In this document: piece by piece, positions 27,024 through 36,822 of the stretch | How positions within the stretch are numbered: the first letter of the stretch is position 1 | Layout: each line of letters begins with the position of its first letter | Assembly (NCBI RefSeq): GCF_008931805.1 | Contig: NZ_CP044399.1 | Span: forward strand, 2,418,001 to 2,482,000 | Origin: Moritella marina ATCC 15381 | Lineage (GTDB): Bacteria > Pseudomonadota > Gammaproteobacteria > Enterobacterales > Moritellaceae | Direction of reading: 5' to 3' | Length of the DNA stretch: 64,000 bases | Position numbers and translations under genes: made by a program | Notes under the pieces: generated by a model | Databases searched by the model: none | What the model saw: only the letters and a program-made list of their open reading frames with translations | Told to the model about the DNA's origin: nothing

Positions 27024-29657
27024 CTAATCTTCGATGATATCAGGTACTGTTCCACCTACTCTTTCGAAGAAGGTCTCGAAGAGCGGAGGAGTCGCGCCAT
27101 TTTCCCCAGTTGCTTCTAACGTAACCATATCATCGTCATATCCACTGCCATTATATATATGACCATTGGGAACCTCTATTTCAGGCTGATCAAACGGAGC
27201 GGCTCGACGAAGAATACGTTCATCCGTTAGTGTACGCATCCACGCGGCTATTTTCGCTTGTCGACCAGGTTTTCCTGACAGTTGACCAATAGGCCTAATA
27301 GCAGGATCCAAATCTTCATTACCAGGGAAGTCACCACCACGTGTATAGAAAGCCACAACATCTTCCAGCGTCAAATACTTACCATTATGGAAGTACGGTG
27401 CTGTTAACTCGATATTACGTAAGGTCGGAACTTTCATATGACCTTTAACTTGTGCTTTCGCTTCACTAGCCGAAAGAAGTGGTAAATGAGGCCACTGTGA
27501 ATCGTCTCCATTATTTGATTGTGCTGATAATGAAATGAGCCCAAATGGCAGATCTTCTCGTCCTCGTCCTAAATCTTCTTCTGTTGCAGTAACACCAACA
27601 TTATAGAACCCTGAGTCATAAAGTCCCATACCTTGAGAGTTAGCTAATCGCATCGCTTCGACAGGCTCTGCTAACTGAAATTGCAGAGTCGCCGTAGTAA
27701 ACAATGGTCCATCATGGCATTCGTTACAGCTAGTCCCGCCACTAAGGAAACGACTGAAGCCTTCTTTCTCATTCTCGGTCAAATCAACTTCACCACGGGC
27801 AAATTGATCAAACTTACTGTCTTCCGAAAGTAGCGTTCGCTCGTAAGCCTGTACTGCGATACCGAATATGAAGGAAAAATTAGCTTCCATCAGACTGTAA
27901 TCCACAGCATAACCTTTTTTCGGATCATCCAACGACACTGTGTCTACACTATTCCAATATTGTTCTTGGAAAGCGTCCATGATTAGAGCCTGATAATTAA
28001 CTGTAAGTCCTTTGTTAGTGCCTGTTGTGTTGGCAAATTCAGCAAGTAAGCTATCATCTGCATGCACACCTTGTAACCCTAGCGGCATTACAGCACCATC
28101 AAACAATTTAGCTGCAATCTGAGGGAAAAAGCGAATACCGTCATCCGGGCCGCATGCCATTTCTACGTGACTTGTAGCAGGGCCTGTAGCCTGCGACGCT
28201 AAAGCTGATATATCAACCAAAAAATCAGTGTCTTTTACAATCGAACCGTTAACACCACCCACTGCTTTATAAACACCTGCGTCGGTATCTGCAGGTCCAA
28301 ATGGATTTTCGCCATTAAAGAATCGATGCGCACGACCATCCCAGAACTGGAATACATTAAACGCAGAATTAATGACTGTTGGTGCTTGTCTGCCTGTTCT
28401 CTGTCTGAAGTCATCGCCTAAGCTGTTACACAAATCTCTATCACCCAGAACGATGTCCACATATTCCTCATTTATGACCCCTTGAGACCCTAACACCGAG
28501 CCATTCGGTAGTGGAAAGCTTGAAAGTGTCGCCAGTAAATTACCCGGACCTTCTGTAAATTGATTTTTAGTACGCCAATCGGCGCCAGCTAAACTATGGC
28601 AACTACCACAAGCGACTTTATTGTCTGAGCTTACTTGGACGTCCCAGAATAAGGCTTTACCCAGTTGTTCAAGGGCTTTATTATCAGCGACAACAAGATC
28701 GGAAAGCGAACCTTGCGTCTCAAAATTACGGTTTACGACTACAGGTTCAGGTAAAAATGAAGGATCTAGAAGATACTCTAGAGCTTCAAAGCGAAGGTGA
28801 TCGATAAAGCTACCCGTTATAGCGCCATCAGGGTGTGATACTACATGAGAAGTGAATACCACTGGCGCACATAAGTTTTCATCGATTAATGCAGTCAACA
28901 TTGCATCTTTAAGTCGAAGGTTAAATTTAAGTAAGCTTAGTTCCGGTAGCGGTTCAGGCGGTCCAACAATGAAATGCACTGGCTGTGGCGGAATTTCAGG
29001 TCCAGTGATCACTTCGCCCAGTAATTTTCGATCTGACAAATCCAAACTCAAAAATGACTCCCCTGTGGTGCAATTTTGAAGCTCTATCGTTTCAACTTCT
29101 TGCGCGGAGGTAATACCAGCAATGACAACTTCAATATCGTATCTATTACCAAATGTTGCAATACCCACTTCACCACCGACGGGAACACCATCAGCATCTT
29201 CAATGTTAGCGCCATCAACTAGTTCAAGCAGAGCATTGAATTCATGATCTGGTTCAGGTGCTTCAACTGCACCTTTAGCTCGACGAATATCAAGTTTAAG
29301 CTTGCTCTTATCACGCTTATGCAAAGCTGCTAACAAACTCTTTTCAGCCTTCTGTTCTTTGCCCAATGCTTGAATCTGCTGACGCAAAGCAGTGACTTCA
29401 GCTTTATCCACTGGCTGTGTATTTCTAACGTCCTCAAGTTGCAGTCTTAGATCGGCACTTTGAGTTTGGTGTTTATTATATAAATCCTCTTTTTCAATGT
29501 CTTGATCTTGTAATCCTACAATAAGCTCTTCTAGGACTCCTGCACTAACCGACGTTCCAACGATTAGAAAAATAAAACTAATCATCGTTAATGGGACTGT
29601 GACAAGTTTGGCAAATATTGAACGTTTTTTCATATTCCACCCCGTTGTATTCTTCAT
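27024..29657 (-). CDS. Large di-haem cytochrome c peroxidase-like protein with coiled-coil N-terminus
   Basis: An 877-residue exported protein. After a signal peptide comes a charged coiled coil (about 45-125, rich in K, E and Q), then a beta-rich region of unknown fold. Two covalent haem sites follow: CGSCH (C350-H354) and CNECH (C644-H648), in the setting of the CcpA/MauG family (ALFWDVQVSSDNKVACGSCH, GAPTV-like RQAPTVINSAFN, LRNIELTAPYFHNG). The haems are about 294 residues apart against roughly 145 in classical enzymes, so it is an enlarged member. It may reduce peroxide or oxidise a substrate in the periplasm. The start is ATG 29657; ATG 29633 has a G-rich site and is also possible. Confidence 0.85.
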   Translation of the reverse strand: MKNTTGWNMKKRSIFAKLVTVPLTMISFIFLIVGTSVSAGVLEELIVGLQDQDIEKEDLYNKHQTQSADLRLQLEDVRNTQPVDKAEVTALRQQIQALGKEQKAEKSLLAALHKRDKSKLKLDIRRAKGAVEAPEPDHEFNALLELVDGANIEDADGVPVGGEVGIATFGNRYDIEVVIAGITSAQEVETIELQNCTTGESFLSLDLSDRKLLGEVITGPEIPPQPVHFIVGPPEPLPELSLLKFNLRLKDAMLTALIDENLCAPVVFTSHVVSHPDGAITGSFIDHLRFEALEYLLDPSFLPEPVVVNRNFETQGSLSDLVVADNKALEQLGKALFWDVQVSSDNKVACGSCHSLAGADWRTKNQFTEGPGNLLATLSSFPLPNGSVLGSQGVINEEYVDIVLGDRDLCNSLGDDFRQRTGRQAPTVINSAFNVFQFWDGRAHRFFNGENPFGPADTDAGVYKAVGGVNGSIVKDTDFLVDISALASQATGPATSHVEMACGPDDGIRFFPQIAAKLFDGAVMPLGLQGVHADDSLLAEFANTTGTNKGLTVNYQALIMDAFQEQYWNSVDTVSLDDPKKGYAVDYSLMEANFSFIFGIAVQAYERTLLSEDSKFDQFARGEVDLTENEKEGFSRFLSGGTSCNECHDGPLFTTATLQFQLAEPVEAMRLANSQGMGLYDSGFYNVGVTATEEDLGRGREDLPFGLISLSAQSNNGDDSQWPHLPLLSASEAKAQVKGHMKVPTLRNIELTAPYFHNGKYLTLEDVVAFYTRGGDFPGNEDLDPAIRPIGQLSGKPGRQAKIAAWMRTLTDERILRRAAPFDQPEIEVPNGHIYNGSGYDDDMVTLEATGENGATPPLFETFFERVGGTVPDIIED

Positions 29658-30058
29658 GATTCCAAATATATAAAATTTGATATTGTTATTATGGAAGTGA
29701 ATTAAACATCAACAGCGATGAAACCCTCATTCCAATAGTTAATTTAGCCCAAATAATGTAATTAGCTCAGTCACCAAAGTGATAAAATGGCAGTAACAGC
29801 AATCAGAAGTGTGATACAGGCCTCAATGATTAATGAAGACATCGTGATTACTCATTGAATACAAAAAAGTTATACAGTATTAAATATTAAATACTTCGTA
29901 CTTAACGCCAATTTAATTTATTTTATTTTGTTTTATAGACTTAAAAAGAATTAACACCTAAGTAATGTTAAATAAATAAACAATAGTGAATCATTAGCGT
30001 AACACCTAGGGGCCCTGTATAACACAGTGTAAAGCCGAATTAAAAGGACGATTTATTC
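29658..30058. other. AT-rich divergent intergenic region
   Basis: These 401 bp separate the divergent peroxidase and MBL genes, so both promoters should lie here. It is strongly AT-rich. I see no ORF and no strong operator. A CCTAGGGGCCC GC patch stands at 30006-30016 and AAAAGGA before the MBL start serves as its ribosome site. Confidence 0.5.
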
Positions 30059-30817
30059 ATGCAAATACACCATATCGAAGGTTATATTCAAACTATTTTG
30101 TTAGTCGAATACCCAGACAAGCTATTGCTACTTGATGGCGGCTGTCGATGTGATGTACCTGTCATAAAATCCTTCATTACCGATACGCTTCAGCGTGACA
30201 TCAACGACTTAAAACTAGTCTTGATATCACATATGCACCCTGACCACGCTGGTGGTGCGCACTTATTACGAAAGCAATTGGGTTGTCGTATTGCATCAGT
30301 AGGCTTCAAAAAACAGTGGTATCAAGGTTTAAAAGGTCGATTCGCCCATAGCATTGATATCATGCTAGCGCTATATGTGGCACGTCGTAAGGGTAAAAAA
30401 TGGCAGAATATTTATTATCACCCGCATCTTAAACCCGACATTATTTTACATGATCAAACCCCAGTACCAGAATTTGATGAGTGGATGGTACATTTTACTC
30501 CGGGGCATACCGACCGTGATTTATCATTTTTACACCAACCTACACAGCAGATGTATATCGGTGACATGATCTTAAAACTGCGTAATAAATTTACCTCACC
30601 TTTCCCTATCTATCAGCCCGATGCTTACAAGCAATCATTAAACAAATTATTACAACTCAACATCACCCAAATTTTAATGGCGCACGATGGCTATACAAAA
30701 ATAAGCGCCGAAGATATTCAGCTATTGATTGATAAGAGCACTAATCACCCACTTACGGTTGTAAATGTAATTAAAAATAAGCTTATGAAAAAAATTAGTT
30801 ATAAAAACAGACAGTAA
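30059..30817 (+). CDS. MBL-fold metallohydrolase
   Basis: A 252-residue metallo-beta-lactamase-fold protein with no signal peptide. The metal motif is SHMHPDHAGG (H58, H60, D62, H63), followed by FTPGHTDRD and YIGDMIL, giving a two-metal site of the glyoxalase II/lactonase kind. LLLDGGCRCD precedes it. The substrate may be a thioester, lactone or phosphodiester; the sequence does not decide. AAAGGA lies about ten bases upstream of the ATG. The outer-membrane barrel gene follows after 112 bp, probably as a separate unit. Confidence 0.88.
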   Translation: MQIHHIEGYIQTILLVEYPDKLLLLDGGCRCDVPVIKSFITDTLQRDINDLKLVLISHMHPDHAGGAHLLRKQLGCRIASVGFKKQWYQGLKGRFAHSIDIMLALYVARRKGKKWQNIYYHPHLKPDIILHDQTPVPEFDEWMVHFTPGHTDRDLSFLHQPTQQMYIGDMILKLRNKFTSPFPIYQPDAYKQSLNKLLQLNITQILMAHDGYTKISAEDIQLLIDKSTNHPLTVVNVIKNKLMKKISYKNRQ

Positions 30818-30929
30818 ACAATAAAGATTTTTAAAATATTTCGTTTAGCACTTTTTTATCATAAACAATATATGTTGAACCCTATCTAGGCATTATTATC
30901 GCCACTCTAAAATTCTTAGTGGTGTTATT

Positions 30930-32339
30930 ATGAAATTGCATAATCCAACGATATTATTACTTTCTATCACTTCCGTTGTCGGTTGTGCAACAAATCCGAT
31001 CCCTTCAACTGAAGAGATAAGCCAAGCAGCAAGCGAAATCAAAACGCGATTGACCACTCAATTAACGACACCATCGCCAGATACCTTGCTTGCCGCAAAG
31101 CGAACCCAATTACCCACTTTGTATGCAGAATTACCGCGCTATGAATCTGAAGATGACGTGCAGCAAATTATTGCCAATTATAATGACGCCCAGGCTTATA
31201 CCAGTAACTTAGCTGACCACGCCCAAGACAGCGAAGAGAAAGCAGTATTGAGCCAATACGCTGAAGATCTCGATTATGCCATCAAACCATTACGTGAAAA
31301 GAATGGCGATAGCATGTTTAGTCTATTAGGTGGCCCTGCTTATACGCCTGAACAAGGTGCTTTATTGGCCGGTGGTGGTTTGTATTCTTTTACCACAGAC
31401 CGTAACGACATTGATTTACAACGCTCAAGTATCACTGGGTTTATGATGGTCAATTTCCCGAGTAATGGCAGCATGGGTTATGGTTTTCAATCAAAACAAA
31501 ACATCTTCTTTAACCAAAATAATTCGAAATACGAAGGTGTCGTCAATTTTGGCCAGCAATCATCACAATACTTTGGTGTTGGTTATGATAAAGGCTCGAC
31601 AGTAGAAATGGGTGAAGACACCACGTATGACGCTAATCGCGGTGAATATATCGGTAGCCTTGCTTATCGTTTCTTTGGTGACTGGTATTTTGGTGCCAAC
31701 GCTGAAATGAACTACGTGAAAGTGACTGAGCAATCAGATTACATCTTAGCAGACCAAGATTTTCAGGATTATGCCGACAAGCCATTCACATTAGGTCTAG
31801 GTTTAGTGCTGGAATATGATTCTCGTGATTTTGCAGTGAATGCCAAAGAAGGTCTTTATTTTAAAGCCAATTATTTGAACTTTAATGAAAAAATTGGTTC
31901 TGATAGTGACTATTACAAAGCGAATTTTGAGTTCCGATCTTATTACAGCTTTAACCCAACCAATACGATTGCTAGCTTTACCCAGTTCCAAGCAACGAAA
32001 GGTGATGTACCTTTTTATGATCTTGCAACCTTGGGTGGTGCCAATTCAATGCGTGGGATTTTCAAAGGTCAATTTATTGATAACACAGCCTTTGAAACAA
32101 CGCTTGAATGGCGTCATACCTTTAGCCGCGCTAATGGATTACCGTCGAATCACGGCATGACGTTATGGTCTGGTATTGGTGGTGTCGGTGAGAGCCTAAA
32201 TACACTGTCTGATGATCTGTTTGTCAGCTACGGTGTTGGTTATCGTTATCAGATCCAACCAAAAATGAACATCCGCTTAGATTTAGGCATGAGTGAGTTT
32301 GGTAACGGTTTCTACTTTAATTTCACAGAAGCTTTTTAA
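30930..32339 (+). CDS. Outer-membrane Omp85/D15-type barrel with lipoprotein signal
   Basis: A 469-residue protein. The N-terminus looks like a lipoprotein signal (LLSITSVVGC, C19). Next come about 110 residues of helical, charged sequence, then a beta barrel resembling the surface-antigen (bacterial D15) domain of BamA/TamA. Barrel hallmarks include LGLGLVLEYDSRDFAVNAKEG, LGGANSMRGIFKGQFIDN (the conserved RG(F/Y) lid motif), and a C-terminal aromatic end, FNFTEAF. No POTRA domains are visible, so it is not a standard assembly factor. It may act in lipid or protein traffic across the outer membrane. A hairpin with a T run follows the stop. Confidence 0.8.
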   Translation: MKLHNPTILLLSITSVVGCATNPIPSTEEISQAASEIKTRLTTQLTTPSPDTLLAAKRTQLPTLYAELPRYESEDDVQQIIANYNDAQAYTSNLADHAQDSEEKAVLSQYAEDLDYAIKPLREKNGDSMFSLLGGPAYTPEQGALLAGGGLYSFTTDRNDIDLQRSSITGFMMVNFPSNGSMGYGFQSKQNIFFNQNNSKYEGVVNFGQQSSQYFGVGYDKGSTVEMGEDTTYDANRGEYIGSLAYRFFGDWYFGANAEMNYVKVTEQSDYILADQDFQDYADKPFTLGLGLVLEYDSRDFAVNAKEGLYFKANYLNFNEKIGSDSDYYKANFEFRSYYSFNPTNTIASFTQFQATKGDVPFYDLATLGGANSMRGIFKGQFIDNTAFETTLEWRHTFSRANGLPSNHGMTLWSGIGGVGESLNTLSDDLFVSYGVGYRYQIQPKMNIRLDLGMSEFGNGFYFNFTEAF

Positions 32340-32360
32340 TACTGTACCAATACATCGTAT

Positions 32361-32410
32361 CAACAAGCTATCAATCTGCACATTTCATAGCTTGTTGAAC
32401 TAAACTTTTT
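32361..32410 (+). terminator. Terminator after the barrel gene
   Basis: CAACAAGCTAT (32361-32371) pairs exactly with ATAGCTTGTTG (32387-32397), and a TTTTT run follows at 32406-32410. The T run is offset by eight bases, so efficiency is uncertain. Confidence 0.65.
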
Positions 32411-32538
32411 TACTAAATATTTGTACTAAGTTGTTGTACTAAATAGTATATACCGCTATAGCTAAATACTGTATGGAAACAGGCCTGTAGTAAATCATCA
32501 TTATATTTCGCCATTGAAAAAATAGGATCATTTACCCT

Positions 32539-33894
32539 ATGTTACTTAACACTATCTCATTTAAACATATGCTAACGAATTTGATTAGCCCTCGACATAC
32601 CAAGATGGTTAGTAATTTATTACTTGCAGGACTACTCACTGCATGCGCCAACACTGCTGACACCCCATCACAAAGTGAAGTTGCCGACCAACAAGCATTA
32701 GAACAAGCCTGGGCTGAATTTTACGCCACCCTTGGTGATGTCGAACAACAGTTCCGTGATAGCAGTATTTACCAGCGCGACCCACAACATCGTATTGAAG
32801 CTTATGAACTATTATCTGCAATAACCAATGCGGCGATGAGTGGTGCAATCTCAGGTGGTGATGGTAGCTATCCCCATTTCCGTAACTTACTTGATCCAGG
32901 TAAACGCATCGGTATTGATAACCCAGATACATATTACCGCGCTGCCAATGTCAGTAATAAAGACGGTGAGAATGTCTATATCATCACAGGTAATCGTGGT
33001 ACCACAGCAGATTTCTTATTAGAATTATTTGAAGCGGCAAACCCACAAGGTGCGGTTTCAGTACTTGACGATAATCACATGACGTTTGATGCTAACGGTA
33101 ATTTTAGCGTTACCCTGAGTAAGGATAAAGTACCCGGAAACTGGATGGAATTACCACAGCAGCAGCAAGATTTGATTGTGATTGCCCGTTATACCCATGC
33201 TAATTGGAATATCGAGTCAGCGGGTAACATTACCATTAAGCGCCTTGGTAGCGAAGGTATTGCAAGTAAACCGTCTAGTGCAACTGCATTAACAGAGCGT
33301 ATCCACAATGCAACATCAATGGTAAAACGCCAAGGTACATTCTGGCCTGATTTTGCCGATAAAATTTCATGGTTACCAGAGAACACCTTGATTTCATTCC
33401 GTCCAACAGGTGATATTGGTATTCTGGGGCAATATAACAGCCTAGGTCATTATGATTTGCAAGACGATGAAGCAATGATCATTAAACTACCGGAAATTGA
33501 ATCTGACTATAATGGTCTGCATACCATGAATTATTGGGCTGCATCACCAGACTGGGTAAACACACAAAGCAGTGTTTCTTGGGGTCGTAATGGCAAAGCC
33601 CAAGCATATAAGAGCGCGGATGGTTATTATTACATCGTGGCATCACCAAAAGATCCCGGCATCCAAGATTGGGTTGATACCAGCAGCACGCCAACGGGTG
33701 TATTGATGTTACGTATTCAAAGTGGCGTTGATGACAAGGTAATTACTTCGACAACACCAGAAACAACCGTTGTTAAACTCAGTGAGTTGCGTCAGCATTT
33801 ACCTGCAGACATTCCAATGTTCACTACTGAGCAACGTAAACAGCAATTAATACAGCGCCAGCAACATGCTGCAAAGCGTTATCAAACATGGTAA
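32539..33894 (+). CDS. DUF1214 lipoprotein
   Basis: A 451-residue predicted lipoprotein (lipobox LLTAC, with Cys in ACANTAD). The C-terminal two thirds resemble DUF1214 proteins, with SWGRNGKAQAYKSADGYYYIVASPKDPG and GVLMLRIQ near the end and YRAANVSNKDGENVYIITG earlier. Family members are exported, and their function is not established. The start is taken at ATG 32539 after AGGA; ATG 32605 would give a shorter, more standard signal and is possible. It converges on the protease gene with only three bases between stops. Confidence 0.75.
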   Translation: MLLNTISFKHMLTNLISPRHTKMVSNLLLAGLLTACANTADTPSQSEVADQQALEQAWAEFYATLGDVEQQFRDSSIYQRDPQHRIEAYELLSAITNAAMSGAISGGDGSYPHFRNLLDPGKRIGIDNPDTYYRAANVSNKDGENVYIITGNRGTTADFLLELFEAANPQGAVSVLDDNHMTFDANGNFSVTLSKDKVPGNWMELPQQQQDLIVIARYTHANWNIESAGNITIKRLGSEGIASKPSSATALTERIHNATSMVKRQGTFWPDFADKISWLPENTLISFRPTGDIGILGQYNSLGHYDLQDDEAMIIKLPEIESDYNGLHTMNYWAASPDWVNTQSSVSWGRNGKAQAYKSADGYYYIVASPKDPGIQDWVDTSSTPTGVLMLRIQSGVDDKVITSTTPETTVVKLSELRQHLPADIPMFTTEQRKQQLIQRQQHAAKRYQTW

Positions 33895-33897
33895 TAG

Positions 33898-34674
33898 CTA
33901 CAAGCTACAGCTTAACTCTTGCGGTTGACGATATTCAGCAGGTAATTTAGCGATAGCCTTACGTAAATCTTTAATTCGGGTATCGTGTGATGGATGCGTG
34001 GATAGTAATTCAGGTGGTTGATTTCCGCCTGATGCTGCAGCCATATTTTGCCATAACGCTACACTTTCTTGTGGGTCGAACCCCGCTTTCGCCATTAACT
34101 CTAAACCGACAATATCCGCTTCCGATTCTTGTGTTCGCCCATACGGTAATGCCACGCCATATTGAATACCTAAACCTAGCGCTTGCATGGCCGTATCTTT
34201 ATAAGCTTGATCTTGTAAGGCGTAGTCTGTCACTTGTAATCCAAGACCAGTGATCTTCGATTGCGATAAACGTTCGTTGCTGTGATTTGCGGTTACGTGC
34301 ACGATCTCATGACCCATTACTGCGGCAAGTTGAGACGGTGTTTTAGCGACTTTTAATAATCCGGTATATACGCCGATATGACCACCCGGTAATGCAAAGG
34401 CGTTCACTTGTGGGCTATCAAAAACAATGACTTCCCAGTGAGTCGATTGATCGACATAGTGCGTGAGTGTATCAGCGATACATTGCACGTAATTATTCAC
34501 CTTAGGATCTGTGTTGATTTTTTCTTGCTGTTTGATTTGCTCGAATGATTGCGCGCCCAACTGCGTCATGTCACCAGATGAATATAATAACACTTGATTG
34601 CGGCCTGTTGGCGATGCTGTGCACCCAACAATTAAAGATGATAATATCGCTAAAGGTAAGATTTTTTTAAACAT
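33898..34674 (-). CDS. M48-family lipoprotein metalloprotease, LoiP-like
   Basis: A 258-residue zinc protease of the M48 family with a lipoprotein signal (LSSLIVGC, C18). It closely resembles E. coli LoiP (YggG). The catalytic motif is HEIVH at 122-126, and the third zinc ligand is the Glu in QESEADIVGLELMAKAGFDP. NAFALPGGHIGVYTGLL is typical of M48B/C members. LoiP works at the outer membrane in envelope quality control, cutting Phe-Phe sites; I infer a similar role. GGAGGG lies before the ATG. The gene converges on the DUF1214 gene. Confidence 0.92.
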   Translation of the reverse strand: MFKKILPLAILSSLIVGCTASPTGRNQVLLYSSGDMTQLGAQSFEQIKQQEKINTDPKVNNYVQCIADTLTHYVDQSTHWEVIVFDSPQVNAFALPGGHIGVYTGLLKVAKTPSQLAAVMGHEIVHVTANHSNERLSQSKITGLGLQVTDYALQDQAYKDTAMQALGLGIQYGVALPYGRTQESEADIVGLELMAKAGFDPQESVALWQNMAAASGGNQPPELLSTHPSHDTRIKDLRKAIAKLPAEYRQPQELSCSL

Positions 34675-34793
34675 GCGCCCTCCATATTGGCTGTTGTTTT
34701 TTAGTAACTGTTATTAATAGCTACTATTTAATAGTATCAGGCTAGTATAAGGAGGGTTTTAGCAATAGTAAAATGCAAAAGATAGGCTCAGCG

Positions 34794-34988
34794 CTAAAAG
34801 CTTTTAAACTGATTCGTTTTTGTGTCGTAGTGATAACCTAAGGTATCAAGTTTATCCGCGAGGGCTTCCGATGGCATATCATAACTTGCAGAAAGATCAT
34901 GTAAATCAGGACACTCTAAACGTAGTTTCTCATTCACAATACTGAGTAAGATCGCAGTATCCATTTGTTCGAAATTACTTAAATCCAT
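34794..34988 (-). CDS. DUF4250 protein
   Basis: A 64-residue cytoplasmic protein that matches DUF4250: MDLSNFEQMDTAILLSIVN at the start, an L-D-L centre, and LGYHYDTKTNQF at the end. Its function is unknown. I start at ATG 34988 because AGGTG lies 8 bases upstream, rather than at the GTG or ATG two to three codons earlier, which lie too close to that site. It is a single gene between the protease and the Sel1-like protein. Confidence 0.85.
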   Translation of the reverse strand: MDLSNFEQMDTAILLSIVNEKLRLECPDLHDLSASYDMPSEALADKLDTLGYHYDTKTNQFKSF

Positions 34989-35073
34989 CTTCATCACCTA
35001 TGAATAATTTACAGATAACTTAAGTTTAGAAGAATGGAGATAATTTCACAGCTAAGGTGAGCAAATTAATTGA

Positions 35074-35688
35074 TTATGATTTTTTAAACCAGTTGCTGAT
35101 GAAAGAAAAACGGGTTTTCTTACGCTGCGCAAGTTTTTCCAAAATAGCTTCATCAATCCATTGCTCTGACATTTTACGCGCGTTATCCAGCGCTTTACGA
35201 TCCATTTTAGCTTCGATCATTTTCAGTACTTTTTTAATATCTTTACGATCTTCGCCATTAAGTTGTGCAGCGTTAAGCCACGCATAACCTAAGCCGTAAT
35301 GCTGCTGAATACCTTCAGCGTATACATACATCATACCTAATTGCACTTGTGCTTTAACATAACGCTTACGCGCCGCCTCTGCGTATAATTTAAATGCTTG
35401 AATTTTATCAGTGTCAGTACCTAAGCCATTAAAAAACATGCCAGCAAGATTACATTCCGCGGCAGATAATTCGTACTTAATGACTTCTGCTGAATAGGCA
35501 GTCGGGTTGCTGGTAAATGAACGAACAGCGATGCTATACCAATAAAAAGCGTCATCAAAATGGCCTCGAGCATGGCACATATCCGCAGCAGCAAGTTGAG
35601 AAAAAGGACTACCCTGTTCTGCTTCTGAGATAATCTGTAAACCACGGTCTTGTGGTTTTAATTGCGCGTTTTCACTATTATTTGACAT
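35074..35688 (-). CDS. Sel1-like repeat protein
   Basis: A 204-residue protein with Sel1/TPR-like helical repeats. Examples are AAADMCHARGHFDDAFYWYSIAV, AAECNLAGMFFNGLGTDTDKIQAFKLY and AQVQLGMMYVYAEGIQQHYGLGYAWLNAA. No signal peptide is present. A basic C-terminal tail (AQRKKTRFSFISNWFKKS) might touch membrane or nucleic acid. Sel1 proteins act as adaptors; the partner is unknown. The start is ATG 35688; a TTG five codons earlier is less likely. It is divergent from queC. Confidence 0.82.
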   Translation of the reverse strand: MSNNSENAQLKPQDRGLQIISEAEQGSPFSQLAAADMCHARGHFDDAFYWYSIAVRSFTSNPTAYSAEVIKYELSAAECNLAGMFFNGLGTDTDKIQAFKLYAEAARKRYVKAQVQLGMMYVYAEGIQQHYGLGYAWLNAAQLNGEDRKDIKKVLKMIEAKMDRKALDNARKMSEQWIDEAILEKLAQRKKTRFSFISNWFKKS

Positions 35689-35983
35689 GCTTGTGCTTAC
35701 CAATAAAAAAACAAAAAGTCAGCAAAAGCCGACTGATAGAATTAACAGCTATACGGATGAATTGACATATAACGACAATGTAATACACCTATGTTTATAT
35801 ACAGCAGTTATTACATTCTACCGAAACTAATACCTCCTGCATAGTTGCGATTTAGCCGTTGTTTTTTAACCACTCCCAGACAATTGTTTAAGCGATTTTA
35901 ACAACCGATTTAACCTTATTTAAACATTCTTATGCTATTATCGCCTCATTAAAGCGCGACAAAAATAGATAAAAGGATAAAAA

Positions 35984-36712
35984 ATGTCACAGCAGACAGC
36001 AAACAAAGCCGTATTAGTATTCAGTGGTGGTCAAGACAGCACGACTTGCCTAGTAGATGCACTGCAACGTTATGACAGCGTAGACTGTATTACCTTTGAT
36101 TATGGTCAACGTCATAGCCAAGAAATCGAAGTAGCGAAAAAAACAGCTGCTTATTTCGGTGTTAAAAACCATAAAATAATTAATGTTGATCTGCTAGGTG
36201 AATTAGCGATTAGCTCGTTAACACGTGACGATATCGCAGTTTCCCATGAACTCATGGATAATGGTTTACCCAATTCATTTGTCCCTGGCCGTAATATCTT
36301 GTTCATGACTTTAGCAAGTATCTATGCTTATCAAGTGGGTGCTAATACAGTGATAACAGGTGTATGTGAAACAGATTTTTCTGGCTACCCTGATTGCCGC
36401 GATGAATTTATTAAATCAATTAACCAAGCTTGTAACTTAGGCATGGCAAAAGAGTTTAAATTTGAAACCCCCTTAATGTGGCTAAACAAAGCAGAAACAT
36501 GGGCACTTGCAGACTTGCATGATGAACTTGATTTTGTTACTCACCAATCACTGACTTGCTATAACGGTGTTATTGGTAAAGGTTGTGGCGATTGCCCTGC
36601 GTGTCTATTACGTAACAATGGACTGAATGATTATCTGTCTAACAAGACATTGCATATCACCGCACTAAAAGGCAAGTTACCACGTTTAGCGAATATTAAA
36701 GCTACCTCATAA
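35984..36712 (+). CDS. queC: 7-cyano-7-deazaguanine synthase
   Basis: A 242-residue QueC, which converts 7-carboxy-7-deazaguanine to preQ0 with ATP and ammonia in queuosine synthesis. The PP-loop motif SGGQDS lies at 14-19. The zinc site is in [16 protein letters not shown] near the C-terminus, with LRNNG after it. [11 protein letters not shown] and FVPGRNILF are also conserved. AAAGGA precedes the ATG. No preQ1 riboswitch was recognised upstream, and no other que gene is adjacent. Confidence 0.97.
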   Translation: MSQQTANKAVLVFSGGQDSTTCLVDALQRYDSVDCITFDYGQRHSQEIEVAKKTAAYFGVKNHKIINVDLLGELAISSLTRDDIAVSHELMDNGLPNSFVPGRNILFMTLASIYAYQVGANTVITGVCETDFSGYPDCRDEFIKSINQACNLGMAKEFKFETPLMWLNKAETWALADLHDELDFVTHQSLTCYNGVIGKGCGDCPACLLRNNGLNDYLSNKTLHITALKGKLPRLANIKATS

Positions 36713-36737
36713 CTGTTTGTAGCAATAAAGCAGCTAA

Positions 36738-36777
36738 GACTCAATTGCCGTGTCATTTACACATATGCAATTGAGTC
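36738..36777. terminator. Hairpin between queC and the permease gene
   Basis: GACTCAATTGC (36738-36748) pairs exactly with GCAATTGAGTC (36767-36777). It lies between convergent queC and the SdaC-like gene and probably ends both transcripts, though T runs are weak. Confidence 0.6.
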
Positions 36778-36822
36778 CTCTCCAAGAAACTGACATTCCC
36801 TTCTTTTATTATTCCGTCATAC

